Part shown: piece after piece, positions 49,201 to 61,902 of the stretch | Layout: the number at the start of each line of letters is the position of its first letter | Position numbering within the stretch: position 1 is the stretch's first letter | Assembly: GCF_018320785.1 (NCBI RefSeq) | Contig: NC_054877.1 | Coordinates: 37,470,151-37,534,150 of the forward strand | Direction of reading: 5' to 3' | DNA length: 64,000 bases | DNA from: Cheilinus undulatus | Taxonomy: Eukaryota > Chordata > Actinopteri > Labriformes > Labridae | The notes under the pieces: model-generated | The model's database searches: none | The model's input: only the letters and a program-made list of their open reading frames with translations | Told to the model about the DNA's origin: nothing | Position numbers and translations under genes: made by a program

Positions 49201-52200
49201 CTTTGGATTTGCTGCACAAAAGAAAAAGAATGTGACGGTGAAGTGTAAACTGTGGCCAGTCCAGAAAAACGACGCTGCTATGAACTCTGCATCAAATTTT
49301 TCGAGACACCTGTAAAGGCAGCAGCACGTGAAAACAAAGCTAGAAGACCCCCAGAGCCTAAGTTAGGCTCAGGACAACTACATGATGGTGACACCTGCAG
49401 AGCAGTGAAGGTTGATTTTTCAACAACAGCAAATGGTAGCCACAAAAGCTGAGAAAAATTGGCTTGTGGCTACACATATTGTTTGAGTAAATACTAGAGA
49501 TTTTCCAATGCCTTCCTGAAAGTGATACCAAGGTGTTGGGTATCGGACGATACCATGTACTGATCCGATACCGGTGTGGACTGACTGTTCAGATTAGCAA
49601 ATTATTTTAGACCTATATTTGACTCAGAACATGGCTCCACAAGTAGAATCATAATGTACAGCATCTCTGTGATTCTAAAGTTGTTTTCCTGCTGATTATT
49701 GAGTTTTACTGTAAATATTAAAATAACAGTAATACAGGGGGCTCTCTCTCTCTCACTACATTATGCTCTATTCTGGTTTATAGCACTAACATTTAGCATG
49801 GCTGAACAAAGAAAAATATAAAGTTAAATGGTCAAACGGTAACAGATCTGTGCATAAACGTGTTTACTCATTGATACCAGAACCTGCATTTTAAGCAGCA
49901 TTGGATGAATTTACTGGTATCAGAATCAGAAAAACTCTAGTGAATACCCCAACATTGGCCATAATGTTCATCTTCTGTGCAGTTGATAGAAGAAGCTTGG
50001 GTTTGCTCTCAGGTAACAACGAGTGATGCAAAAGTAATCTAACTAGTAGTGTAACTAGTTACTTTTAGCTGTGAGTAGCAGAGTATTAGTTTTTTAGTCA
50101 CTAGTAATGTTTAATGGATGACTTTTTTTAGTAACTAACTAAAATTTGCCTGTGGTAATGAATTGTGAGGGTGTGTCTACCCTACATCCTGCCTCTCGCC
50201 TACTGTCAACTGAGATCGACTCCTCCGATAATGGATAGATGGAAACGGATGGATCGTTTGTTGCAGGGCTGTTGAAGACTAAGCTGCAAATTTGCAGAAA
50301 TACAAATTTAGGCTTCAGTGCTTCTGCTGTGCCTCTGTTTCAAAAATCTGGTATTAAGGTCACTGCCTCAGCAAACTGAGGATGTGTGCTTTGATTGTGC
50401 TTGTTTGAAGAATGTCTCACCTGGTAGTGTGGTGGAGGGGTTGAAGGTGGTGGTGGCAGGATTCAGAGGAGTGAGCGGGCTGAGAGAGGGGCTACTGGAA
50501 GAGGGGAGCAGGGGGACTGTGGGCAGACCTAAAAAATGAAAGCAGCATTTTGAGAATGAATGCATGGAGAAAATACTCAAGCAATATGGAATAAGGGGCC
50601 TGTCTGACTAACATACCTGTCTGCAGCTCACTGGGCATGGTAGGCGGGGCTGTGCTGATTGACAGGCCTGTCAGTGAATCCTCGAGGCCAGTGGAGACAG
50701 CTGGTGCTGTTGGAGGAGGGGTCACTGCCGACAGCTGGACCTGAAGGAGTTAAAGTGAAAAGATGGAGGTGTTTGAGAAAAGATGCTGCTGTCAAACAGA
50801 GAAGGTCACATTCATCCAAACGTGCAATTAACCGTAATGAGCTGCATTGCTCTCAGTCCCTGCACCTGCTCTGCTGCATGCGTAATGAACAAACTTTCAT
50901 TTATAGTGTGGGAAAAAGACTCTTCAATCTCCTCAGTGTCATGCACACACAATGCATGCTGATCAGTAAAGTTTGAGCTGGCACAGGAGGCCACAGCTTT
51001 CAGAGATACACAGTGAGAGAGTCTATGTAGGACAATTACACAAGTAATGATCCAAAAACGATGATTCCTCTGCAAATACATTAATCCAAGAGAGTTTCTC
51101 CTTTAGCTTGAGCTTGCTTTAATTTCAACTGAGTCCTGCAGAAAAGCTGCGACATAAAGTTTGACGTTTATGTGTAGTGTGACGCATGTGTGAGTCCTGA
51201 CCTCAGTGAAACCATCCTTCAGTGGACTGATGGGCTCACTGGGAGAGTTTCCGGGGAAGCTGATCTTCTTGCCCTCCTCAAAAGGCCTGGTGGGAATCCT
51301 GTGGAGGTATCCATATCCAATCCCACATCCAAGGCTGGAAAAAAACAAGAGTTAAGATTCAAAACTTCACAAAGACAAAGATATTCATTCAAACACATTT
51401 GTGACTGATCTGTTTCCAGACCACATCTAAGTGATTCAGACAGGCCTGGTGCTGTGCATCCTGATGGTCAAATCCCACTGCTTTGTGAGTAATCGGAACT
51501 TTTTAGGAGGAAATTGTTATTTTTTTTAAATGCTAAGACACCGTTATGACATCCATAAAGTGGAGTAAAACAGAAATTTTAAAATAAATGGCAAACATGG
51601 ATGAACTGGACAGAAGAGTATTGGTGGTTTGGTTCTGTCAGAGAAATTTAATTCTGAGACCTCAAAGGGTTGTTTTGGGCCACTAGGTGACTCCACCTGC
51701 ATATTATGGGCTTCATCCGTGACTGGTGATACAACGGTGAATTTCCTGAAATGGTACCAGCGCAACTCGACTCAACAATTTGTTTTCCACTACAGTTTAT
51801 ACTTCGATAGTACCTCCTAAAGATAGGCAGGGTCATCTTTTAGCCCTAGCTCTATCAGCGTTAGAAACAGCACAAAGCAACACAGCAGAAGGAAAACAGG
51901 AAGTGATGCCCTACACTCACTGTGTTAGTGGCACCCAGGCTTAAGTGTTGATTGGCAATTCTAATCAGACATCTACCAAAATCACACTGTGCCGTATAAA
52001 GGACGTATGTTGAGACTGTGGAGAGTAAAAATAAAGCCAGAGGGGAATACTCACTTTGCAGTGGAACCAAAGTAGTGCACCTTTTGATTTAGTGACTTTA
52101 GCGATTATTGGTGAAATAAAATGCCAATACCATTAATCAGCCAAAACACACGCATGTATAAGCAGCATTTCTACTGAAGTGTCATCTCTCCTGAATCTAA

Positions 52201-55200
52201 AGTGATTAAAAAAAAAGACAGTGCTTTTCTCTTTCAATACAGCATCTTCATTTATAAATATTCCTCTCTCTTTTTTATCCTTAGCCTTTATGCGTACTGG
52301 CTACTCTTAACATGACAATCAGACGGATATGTTAGCTAATGCTTTATTTTCTCAGACGATTTTTGTGAATTCATGGCTCCTTTTTGGCAGGATAACAGGC
52401 TATCTGAGGTAACAAGGCATTTAACTAAAAGGATATAATTCTGCTACCTCCAATTAAAACAGAAGGGAAACACAAAATAGTTTAAGTGAATTAACTTGGT
52501 TTCTTTTTGGTCGAATACTGAAGGATTTCCGATGTATTTGTGATGAGGGGGACATAGCCAGCCTAATATTTGTTTAAACAAACAAAATATAAAATTTAGA
52601 AGTATTGTGTGTAGTTATCACATTAAAAATAATGTTACAATGGTTTAAGTGTGATAAATTTGTGCCAGCAAAACAAACAGATGCTGAAGAAAAAGTAGCA
52701 CATGGATGACTGAAATATGAAGAAACAACCGCGTAAACCAGGGGTGTCAAAGTCAAGGCATGGGGGCCTAAACCGGCCTGTAGTTTAGCTATACCCAGCC
52801 TGCAAGATAAAATCATATCTTTACTATAACTGGTCCATTGTTATGAGGTCTGCAGACTTCCTCCAGTATAAAAATGTCAATTTAACATTGGTGACTTAAA
52901 ATATCCTTCTTAAGTTGTAAAAATGTTATAATGTAAAGAGTAAAAATAATTAGATAAAAAGTCAACAATATAGGAAAAGACATTAATTTGTATTTTCATT
53001 GTTTGACTTTTGTTTCATATAGTGATCTTTTAAACTCATGCTTTCGACTTTCTATCTCATATGTAAATGCTTTCTAAAAACATTATTTTGATTTTTAATT
53101 CACATTTTGACTTTTTTATTTCAAATTTTGAACCTTTAAGCTGACATTTTTTAAATCTCAAAAGCATTAACATCAGTACCAAGTTATTTCCCCCTCCATA
53201 ATTCATTACTGGTGATAATTAGGTTGACAGTTTGTGGTTTTATGATGACCCTGTTAGGCTCTCAGGTTAGACCCAAGTTCAGAATCCGGTCACTGCTGTG
53301 ACTGAGTTTGACTCCTCTGATCTAGACCTTTATAGTAACCCAAAACTTCTAACTCAGTTTCAGATTCATCACTGATCAACTGGGTTTATGCGTCTTCTGA
53401 TCCTACTTTGTGTACTTGAAATCAGGTCCATATGTTGTCAGGAAACTCAATTCATGGCCTCATAGCAGTGTCTATGGTCCACTGCGTCTTTAACAAACTG
53501 TATGGGTCTCCATCGAGCCAAAATACCCCCAATTTAAGCAGATATTAGTCTGTTTTAAAAGTGACATCAGTGCATACCCTCTATTTGGGTTCCTAAATTT
53601 TGCCAATGTGTTTATGATAAAGGTGCAGCAAATTGTGCGGCCATATTTGTGACAGCAGACATAAGCTGCATTTGCAACACTGACATATTACCTTCAGATA
53701 GAGATTTATTGTGTTCTCTAGTAAATGAACAAAAGCTATGTTTCTGTTCTGTTTCGCTCCTCAAGCTTAACTGAAGCAACTTCATTCATCACTAAACATT
53801 AGCAGAGCTGTTTTTAAGCGTTCTTTGCTCAGTGATGTATACATCCTCAAGCATATGCATAGGACAAACAAAACAGATGCCATCTCAAAGAAAACAGCTT
53901 CATAGCATCAGAGAGATCAGAAAGCCAGTGGAGCCTGAAGCTGATGTGACAAATTTGTCAGCAAAAAGCTACTTACTACAGATATAGACATTATGTGGCC
54001 ACATTATGACACAATCTATCAATCAATCTCACAATTTTGTTTAAATTCAATAATGAAATCTTTATGGTAACGGTTCTACAGCTCCAAACAAAAATCTACT
54101 TTATGGTTAAATCCAGAAAAAAATGACATCCTTCCCGTTAGAAATCATAAGTTCAGTGTGATCACAAGGGTGGTGTGAGATGTGAACAAGTGTGTATCAT
54201 TCTGTTCATCTCTCTAAAACCCCAAACTTAAGGACTTTTCTGCTTAAACAGAATTAAAAAAACTTTAATGTGCTTGTTACCTGCCCTCTCCTCCCCACGC
54301 ACTGTTCGGTGTGATGATCACTTCTCTGCAGTTATCGGTGTCTGTGTTGTAGACGTAGAGTTTCAGGCCTTTCCCCTCATGGCTCTCTATCAGAGAGAAC
54401 AGATCCTCTGACTGCAGATAAAGACACAACAAGGAGAAAGAGGAGAACGAAACAAGAGAAAACACAATCACTATCACTGTTATCAGCTGGAGAGTGTGCA
54501 GCAGTGACACTTTCAAGGATCTTGAGTGCAGATTAACAACCTCATTCATAACAGTGTCGGCTCCAATGATGTAGTCTGTGTGTGGCCGCAAGCCAGCCAA
54601 AGCAGCTGGGGAATTAGGCTCCACTTCCTGTTAGAGAGAGAGGGAGAGTTAGTGCACAAAGTGACACTAGACCACTTTAAAACAGTAATAAAGCTCAGGG
54701 CTACTCACCAGCACATGCCAAACATTCTCATTGGCTCCCTCAAAGCTGCAGAAACGAATGGAGACGCCGAGCAAGCCCTGACCCCCCCACAGGTTACTGG
54801 GGGTGACTGTGGACTCTCGCAGCTCCAGGGTCTTTGAGGAGTAAACCAGCATCTTAACTGGTTTCTCCACGCTGGCTTTCAGCAGGTCTTTCAGGGTGTC
54901 ATTGTCTTTGTTCTGCAGAGAAGAGAGAAGGAAGCACAGAGAGGCAAGCATGACATGCAGTTTGTTCTGGCCTCTGTTAAGTGCAGCCAGACACCAAGGC
55001 AAAACAAATTAAATAATACATATCAGGATAAAATGAGGATACAACTGAATATTTTGTGATGTAGAGGAATCTGTGAGCGAGGCAGTTTATATCTACCCCT
55101 TTTGATCTAGGTTGGGGTTCATTCATTTAAGTGAAAAAGTCAAATTACTGCAGACATATTGCAACATTTCCTGCTAGTAGTGTTTCAAACTCAACACAAA

Positions 55201-57289
55201 TTAAAACACTGTCACAAAACTTTGAATCTAAAATTGAAGTCGATTAAGTTTGTACAGATTAATGCAGTATGAGAAATCATAAAGTGTTGATACTTGAGGG
55301 TAGACATCTTTTCTTACACAAAAACTGACTGATTGTGTTTTATGAACATGTCATATAGGCAGAGTGCTCAACCTGCTTCACAAGAAACCAAAAACGCAGC
55401 TGCAACAGTCCAAAAATTCATTCCTTAGTAGCATGTTGCTCTTACAGGTCAGTCTTACTTCCTTTTCTTACAGATTTTGCCTACATCCTGCCACATCCAA
55501 CCAGAAGAAATGAGCACTAATGAAAAGTATTTAACATCCCTTATGTCATCATAGATCGGTCATCTTAACAAAGTAAGACCATACATCATGGGACAATCAG
55601 TTTTGTAGTTTTGGTTCAGACACCCTACATCTAAAGACCCTTTCATTTTCTCTGTGTGCATAGGAAACATTATGATCTTAATCTCAGCAATATTACAGAG
55701 TAGCATTTTTTAAATGAATGACATAATATTCAAGTTAAATGCAGAGTTCAACAAACTGAAATCTAAATCACAGATGGTGTCTTTCCTTACCAGTCTGGTG
55801 TTGTTTATGGAGACGATGAAGTCAAAGAAAGGCTCTAGTCCTGCACGGTGTCCAGGTGAGTTCTCCTGAACCTGCAAAAAACAGGAGAGACAGTCTGAGC
55901 TGCTGCTGTTATACATGCTGCTGCCTTCTGCCATCACTGATGGTTGTTTAGCCAATTCAGTGAAAAGGATGACTGTGAAATATGCTCATCAGAATTTCTT
56001 TTTCTTAAGGTACTGCAGCCGTAGAACTGCTCTAGGTGGGTTGACACAGGCGAAATTACAACTAGCAGTGCTGCTGGCGCTGTTATGGAGGAGCACCAAG
56101 CTTACCACTGTGGGCATCATGCAAGATGGATGCTTGCTTCTGGGCAATGTGAGATGATAGTACACTGGCAATTGAGGCTAAACAAAGTGGCAGAGGTCAT
56201 TTATTATGAGTGAAATAAAAGCTGTAACAATTTGATAGCAATTGAAAGGCAAGTTGCAGAATTTTGAGGTGAAAACCTTCCTTTTGTTACTGCTGGATTT
56301 TTTTAAATGAATGGAACAAAACATCTGACATTTAATTGAGGCTGTCACAATGATTATTGAATGTTGTTTTAGTCTATGTTGTGGTTTCACTGGAGAGTCA
56401 GCCTTAACATTACACTAAGGATTGCTGACTTGTGCTGAATGAGAGTCTATATCATTCAGGGGATGGGGCTGGAGCATTTTTTATGATGCAGAGGGGAAGA
56501 AATTGTTCTGGTGATAGGATATCATGATGGACCACAGCCTCTTGACTCAGGGGAGGGTCTCAAATCGTCTGTGCCAATGGTGAGGGGGCTCCAGGGTCAT
56601 GTAGAGATGGTAGATTAAAAACATCTCAACATCTCTAATTTATAAACGAAATGCAACATACAAATCTCAGTTGTGTGCATTTCCTTCATGAGAGGCAGGA
56701 CACAAACACAAGGAGAATCGTTCTTTTTGATGTCTAGAAAACCAGTCAAGCTTCAAGCTAACGTTACCAACACTTAAACTTTGTGAAACTATAGGATAAC
56801 ATTTTTTAATTGGATAACTGACCAATAGGTATTCCGTGTTAGATTGACTGGATGAGCGTCAAAAGTCGCAGAACAAAGGAGAATAATCACTGTTTGTTTG
56901 TGTTTGCATTCCCATTTGAGCAGCTGTCATCCAGTGCAGCTACTTAGCTTCAGCTAGCTAGGCTGCAGCAGTGATGGTTAGCTTGTTAGCAGCAACCTTT
57001 AAAGCATACGAGCAGTAAATAACAGAAAAGTGACGTTAACCAACGTGGGGCTATCTATCACTATTCTACAGCACAACACATTTTCCGGACATGGTGTTTG
57101 TGTTTTCCAGACGGAGGCCTCAACGGTCATCCCCGGCCTCTCGTCATCACTCAGAGCTGGGAATCCGCTTCTGACTCAATGCTAAGCTAACAGCTAACAC
57201 CAAGCTGTAGCAGATTAAAAACTCACCCGGAGGACGTGGTAGCCCTCTGACCCTCCGCCCGGTATCTCCACGCTCTGTGCTCCTCCCAT
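46285..57289 (-). CDS. gorasp2: Golgi reassembly-stacking protein 2 (GRASP55), complete, 10 exons
   Basis: GRASP55 tethers medial/trans Golgi cisternae through homotypic contacts of its two PDZ-like GRASP domains. Exons in transcript order: 57289-57227, 55871-55791, 54912-54709, 54627-54541, 54411-54281, 51334-51202, 50740-50617, 50528-50421, 48722-48597, 46556-46285. They total 1329 nt, giving 442 residues (human about 452). The start [13 protein letters not shown] keeps Gly2, the myristoylation site known for the family. GRASP domain 1 has [18 protein letters not shown] and domain 2 has [20 protein letters not shown] and [20 protein letters not shown]. The C-terminal half is a long proline-, serine- and threonine-rich tail, the usual phosphoregulatory SPR region. 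TGLSIS, NPATT and LMPLPAGLP match GORASP2 rather than GORASP1. The intron 4 donor (GAG|GTTGTT) is weak; the other introns are ordinary GT-AG. It faces tlk1 tail to tail. Confidence 0.97.
46557..48596. other. gorasp2 intron 9
   Basis: Intron between the last two gorasp2 exons. It carries a 127-bp MITE (47644-47770) and, near 46735-46800, a worn fragment with repeated AGTAGCTCACC/AGTAGATCACC motifs like those in degraded fish DNA transposons. Nothing coding is recognised. Confidence 0.5.
47644..47770. mobile_element. Small MITE with inverted repeats
   Basis: The left AAAGGTCACATATTTTAC and the inverse of the right end, AAGGTCACATATTATGC, pair over about 17 bp around a 127-bp unit. TTAA flanks the left end; the right flank is diverged. 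Superfamily is uncertain. Confidence 0.6.
49495..49939. mobile_element. Non-autonomous hAT-like element
   Basis: The ends TAGAGATTTT and AAAACTCTA are inverted and of YARNG type. The flanking 8-mers GTAAATAC (49487-49494) and GTGAATAC (49940-49947) agree at 7 of 8. It lies in gorasp2 intron 8. The left interior carries a palindromic GGTATCGG/CCGATACC block. Confidence 0.65.
50168..50255 (-). repeat. Common teleost interspersed repeat fragment, minus copy
   Basis: CTACATCCTGCCTCTCGCC, GATCGACTCC and GATAATGGATAGATGG are the reverse-oriented counterpart of the 42091-42180 repeat. It lies in gorasp2 intron 8. Confidence 0.45.
51335..54280. other. gorasp2 intron 5
   Basis: The longest gorasp2 intron (2946 nt). 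It contains the hAT-like element at 52739-53319. Apart from that I see only AT-rich sequence without supported exons. Confidence 0.5.
52739..53319. mobile_element. Non-autonomous hAT-like element
   Basis: The left CAGGGGTGTCAAAGTCA and the inverse of the right end, CAGAGGAGTCAAACTCA, match at 14 of 17 places. The flanks GCGTAAAC and ATCTAGAC share only part of an 8-bp duplication, consistent with age. No transposase frame. It lies in gorasp2 intron 5. Confidence 0.65.
55872..57226. other. gorasp2 intron 1
   Basis: No exon was recognised. The stretch near 56455-56600 (GATGGACCACAGCCTCTTG, GGGGAGGGTCTC) looks like an old repeat fragment of unknown class. CpG content rises toward exon 1. Confidence 0.4.
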
Positions 57290-57440
57290 GTCTCTCCCAG
57301 TTTAAGGCTTTTTAGGTTTTAATGGCAGCTTATTGCCCGGCGGAGGTGATTTACCTGAACTCTTCCACAGACCCGGTACACGTCGCCAAACGAGTAGCAG
57401 GGTGGTGCGCATGCGCCGTTACGTGGCAGGAAATAACGCC
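57290..57440 (-). promoter_or_regulatory. gorasp2: gorasp2 promoter region with an NRF1-like site
   Basis: CpG-rich DNA lies directly upstream of the gorasp2 start codon. TGCGCATGCGCC at 57406-57417 is one base off the palindromic NRF1 consensus YGCGCAYGCGCR and lies about 120 nt from the ATG, a typical place for this factor in TATA-less promoters. No TATA box is evident. Confidence 0.5.
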
Positions 57441-58089
57441 TTTGATAGATTTGCGGTTCACGTTTTATTTCCAGTCGACGCCTTTTTGTTCACTGTGATT
57501 TTCAAATATCAATAGATGTAAATATTGTTTCTTAAAAGTGTTTTTTGTAAATACTTTTTTGATACAGCTGTCACATCAATAACAGGATTGTAGACACATT
57601 CACACCATTAGAGTATTTTATTTTTTTGAGGAACCATCAAGCATTTTCTTTAATTTAATTTAATTTAATTGTAGATATAAATAATTTGTTTTAAAATGTA
57701 TTTATTAATATGGTGTATTATTCCATTTATTGTACTGGATTTTCTATTGGTTTTATATTGATTTAAATATATTTAGATATATTTTCACCCCTTATGGTTT
57801 CTCATTACAAATTCACACTAGGTGTGAATGTCTAAATTGAATAAAGTACAGATTCATTAGCATATTCTGCTGTACTAGAACAACAGACAGACTTGAAAAC
57901 TTACTAGAGATGCACAGATATATTAGTTTAACATCAGCATCAGTAAATATCAGCCCCTCTGACAAACACTGACCATCAACAAACAATATGGTAGTGTCTG
58001 TTTTATTGTATCATTGTAATGCTACCACTTACCTGATGACTGATTTAAAGAACAGTTTTATTATTGGACTGAGGATGTGACCTATTGGA

Positions 58090-58570
58090 CAAACTCTGAT
58101 GTGTTTATCATGGTCAAACATGAGAGACAGTGATGACATTGTGGAAGTCTAACATAAAAAGAAATGAAAAAATAAAACACTTTTTTAAAGTGTTGCTTTA
58201 AGTGCAGAGGAACTTTTTTATGTAGCTTTTCCCAGATCTCTGCCGTGCAACAATCCTGTCTGAGCTCTGCAGGCATTTCCTTTGACCTCATGGCTTGGTT
58301 GTTGCTCTGATATGCATTGTCAGCTGTGAGGCCTTCGAGAGGTGTGTGCCTTCCCAAATCATGCCCAATCGATTTATTTACCGCAGGTGGACTCCAGTCA
58401 AGGCGTAGAAAGATTTCAGCAAAGATCAAGAGAAATGGGAGGCACCTGAGTTAAAGCTGAAGTGATTTGCAAAGGGTCTGAGTACTAATGTCAATGTGAT
58501 ATTTCAGTTCTTTTTAAATACATTTACAAAATTTTCTAAAATTCTGTTTTCGCTTTGCCAACATGGGGAC
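58090..58570 (-). mobile_element. Tc1-like relic, 5' part only
   Basis: On the minus strand it opens with CCCCATGTTGGCAAAGCGAA, like the subterminal repeat of a widespread fish Tc1 family. It continues with ACCTGCGGTAAATAAATCGA and a piece coding for the start of the helix-turn-helix region (AELRQDCC). The rest of the transposase is missing. I recognise this family from memory. Confidence 0.55.
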
Positions 58571-58767
58571 CTGAATGAAGATAAATGAGAAATAAACTGC
58601 ATGAGACCGAGAGAGAAAGAGAGAGCACAGTTTATTATAAAGAAATGAAAAACAGGCAGCAATGGTTAATAGAGGCTAAACAGTGCAGTATAACACAGCA
58701 TTAACTGTGACTGAAAATGACTGTTGTAGGTGTTTGCAAATAAGGAAAAACAAAAGTAGTTATTTTA

Positions 58768-58798
58768 CTACTACTACTACTACTGATAATAATAATGA
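58768..58798. repeat. (ACT)n/(ATA)n microsatellite
   Basis: Five to six ACT units are followed by GATAATAATAATGATA. Confidence 0.6.
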
Positions 58799-59033
58799 TA
58801 TTTCATGATGTTTATGTTGATGATTTCAACCATAAATGTTAAATAATATTGACTGCAAAGAAAATCTAAGGCAGACAGTTTAAATTTACTGTGATTAATT
58901 TGATCACAAACAAAGACAGTGTATACAATGCCATCAAAATAGACCTTTCGATAAGACAAAAATCCCCAGGCAGAAACACCCAGACCCACTGAGGTCTGGG
59001 CTGTGTGTTAATAGTCCCAATAACTTTTTCATA

Positions 59034-60638
59034 CAATGATGTGAAAAAGTATTTGCCCCCTCTCTGATTCCTGATGTTGTTGCATATTTGTCACATTGAG
59101 ATGTTTTGGATCGTCCAACCAATTTTAATATCTCAGAAAGACAACCCAAGTAAATACAAAATGCAGTGTCTGAATGATTATTTAATTTTTCAAGGGAGGA
59201 AAAAAATCAAAACCTATCTGGCCCTGTGTGAAAAAGTAATTGCCCCCCTTGTTAAATCATGAGCTAACTGTTATTAACCACAGTTCTTGGAAAGCTGCGT
59301 TCAACTTCACTGGCCACACCCAGGTCTGATTATCGCCAGATTTGTTGAATCCAGAAATCACTTAAATAGAAGCTGTCAGACAAAGTGAAGTGGGCTACAA
59401 GATCTCAAAGAGAAATGCATCATGCCACGATCCAAGGAAATTCAAGAACAAATGAGAAACAAAGTGACTGAAATCTATCAGTCTGGAAAAGGTTACAAAG
59501 GCATTTCCAAGGTTTTGGGGCTCCAGCGAACCACAGTCAGAGCCATTATCCACAAATGGAGAAAACTGGGAACAATGGTTATCCTTCCCAGGAGTGGTCA
59601 GCCAACCAAAATTACGAGTGCAACAACGACTCATCCAGGAGGTCCCAAAAGAACCCAGAATGACATCCAAAGAACTGCAGGCCTCACTGGCCTCAGTTAA
59701 AGTCAGAATCCATGACTCAACCATTAGAAAGACACTGGGCAAAAATGGCATCCATGGGAGAGTTCTAAGGCCAAAACCACTGCTGGCAATAAACAACACA
59801 AAGGCTCGTCTCACATTTGCCAAGAAACATCTTAATGATCCCCAAGACTTGTGGAGAAATATTCTGTGGACTGACGAGACAAAAGCTGAACTTTTTGGGA
59901 GGTGTGCAGCCCGTTACATCTGGCGTAAAAAATAACACAGCATTTGATAAAAAGATCATCATGCCAACAGTCAAACATGGTGGTGGCAGTGTGATGGTCT
60001 AGGGCTGCTTTGCTGCTTCAGGACCTGGACCACTTGCAGTGATTGATGGAGCAATGAATTCTGTTGTCTATCAGAAAATCCTGAAGGGGGGCGCCCGGCC
60101 ATCAGTTGTGCCCTTAAGCTCAAGCAGGACAACGACCTGAAAAATACCAGCAAGTCCACCTCTAAATGGCTCATAAAAACAAAATTAAGGTTTTGGAGTG
60201 GCCAAGTCAAAGTCTGGACCTAAATGCAACTGAGATGCTGTGGTGTGACCTGAAACGGGCAGTTCATCCTGTGAAACCCACCAACATGGCTGAGTTAAAG
60301 CAATGCTGCAAAGAAGAGTGTGCCAAAATTCCTCCACAGTGATGGGAAAGAATCATCACCAGTTATCACAAACGCTTGATTTCAGTTATTGCTGCCAACG
60401 GTGGCACAACCAGTTATTAGGTTCAGGGGACAATTACTTTTTCCCATAGAGCCAGATAGGTTTGTATTTTTTCCCCCCTTAAGAAATGAAATAATCATTC
60501 AGACACTGCATTTTCTATTTACTTGGGTTGTCTTTGCTAGATATCAAAATTCATTTGATGATCCGAAACATTTCAATGTGATAAAAATGCAAAAACATCA
60601 GGAATCAGAGAAGGGGCAAATACCTTTTCACTGCACTG
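59034..60638 (+). mobile_element. Tc1-like transposon, copy B (same family as copy A)
   Basis: Complete 1605-bp element between TA dinucleotides (59032-59033 and 60639-60640), with inverted ends CAATGATGTGAAAAAGTATT and the inverse of AATACCTTTTCACTGCACTG. The transposase begins at 59422 (MPRSKEIQEQMRNKVTEI). It is intact through the helix-turn-helix region, shifts frame near 59600-59700, and keeps WTDETKAELFG before running into stops and shifts after 59935. The second acidic site is damaged. It is a pseudogene. Comparison with copy A reveals the LINE insertion in the latter. Confidence 0.87.
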
Positions 60639-61587
60639 TATATTTGCACTTTGACTTTATCTCAAATCATCTTCACTAAGTTCCGTTTTGATAATATTTC
60701 ACCGTGCATCATGTGGAAAATGTTTTTACTACAAGCATAAAAAATCCAAACACAAATCCTATGCTAATAAAAGTGAGTAAAGTTTATTTACTTCTCCGAG
60801 ATGATGATGAGGTGCTGGGGATGGAATCTCGCCTATGGCACTTAAATATCAAGAGCCGGCCCTGGTTGAAATATATCATCTCAAAGAATGTGCTCGTTCA
60901 TGTAAACCACAGCTTTATACATTTTTATAGTAAGGGGGTCAGTGGTCAAGCTTTAACAGGTTTCCCAGCATAATATTGTAGATTTATTTATTTATGTAAG
61001 TTGAAGCCACTCTGAAAAGTGAGGTCATCTTTCAGCCCTGGAGCTTCGTTGTTTTTGTTGTATTCAGCTGAAGTGTTTAATGTGGGCTTTTTATTCCTGG
61101 CCTGAATGGGCCGGAGAGCAAAGCTTTAGAAAAACCCAGCCGCCCTCTACATAAAGAAACAATGCTGTTATTCACTGATGCTTTACTATCTCATATCTGA
61201 CATATTTCTTTACAGTGAATGGCTCCTTAAAGATGAGACTGCCAAAAGATGAAGTGAGACACATCTAGCTGATTTTTTCCAGCTTATTTCTGATCTGCTG
61301 AACTAATGTCATGTACTGAAACTCTTAGAGATCACACTTTAACACGTAAATGTAACACTTGAAATGTTGAAGTCAAAAATAAGCCAAAGGTGGGTCGTTT
61401 TGCTGAAGACGTCGTTTTTTATGATTCTAAACCAGAAGTCAGTCACTACTGAGAAACAATCAATCTTCGTTGTTTTTAGTTGTCAAAAACAAACAAATAA
61501 TAATAAAACAAACAGGTTTTGGCATTGATGGTAGTTTTGGTGCAATACTTCTGGCTGGGGAGTTTACCACACACATTTAATACTAAT

Positions 61588-61607
61588 TTAATAATAATAA
61601 TAATAAT
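61588..61607. repeat. (TAA)n microsatellite
   Basis: About six consecutive TAA units. Confidence 0.75.
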
Positions 61608-61889
61608 GTGGTCTTATAGGTTCAGGGTTGCTTGTACCTAAAGGTCGATGTGTTTTGTAGCTAGTAGCAGGAAGCACCACAGAATCAAAGAAGCAAAACT
61701 ACCGACGTTGAGAAAAACTGAATAATATGAGAAACATGAACAGTCATAACAGTAGGGAATAAAAAAACAACAAGAAATAAACAGTCATCATGAACAGGAT
61801 TTTATTGTATATTCATAAAACTTAATCTAACACCTGTGAACATTTTCAAACGTCTCTCACCTTTGAATGACAGTGCTGGCAGATATTCA

Positions 61890-61902
61890 CCACCAGGTGG
61901 CG
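61890..61902. promoter_or_regulatory. CTCF-like motif
   Basis: CCACCAGGTGGCG closely matches the core CTCF consensus CCASYAGRKGGC. A single motif in sequence is weak evidence of binding. Confidence 0.35.

Noticed and set aside
61198..61271. Exon-like segment after TTTCTTTACAG ending in TAG
   Set aside because: No homology, no upstream exon in phase, and acceptor-like sites are common in AT-rich DNA.
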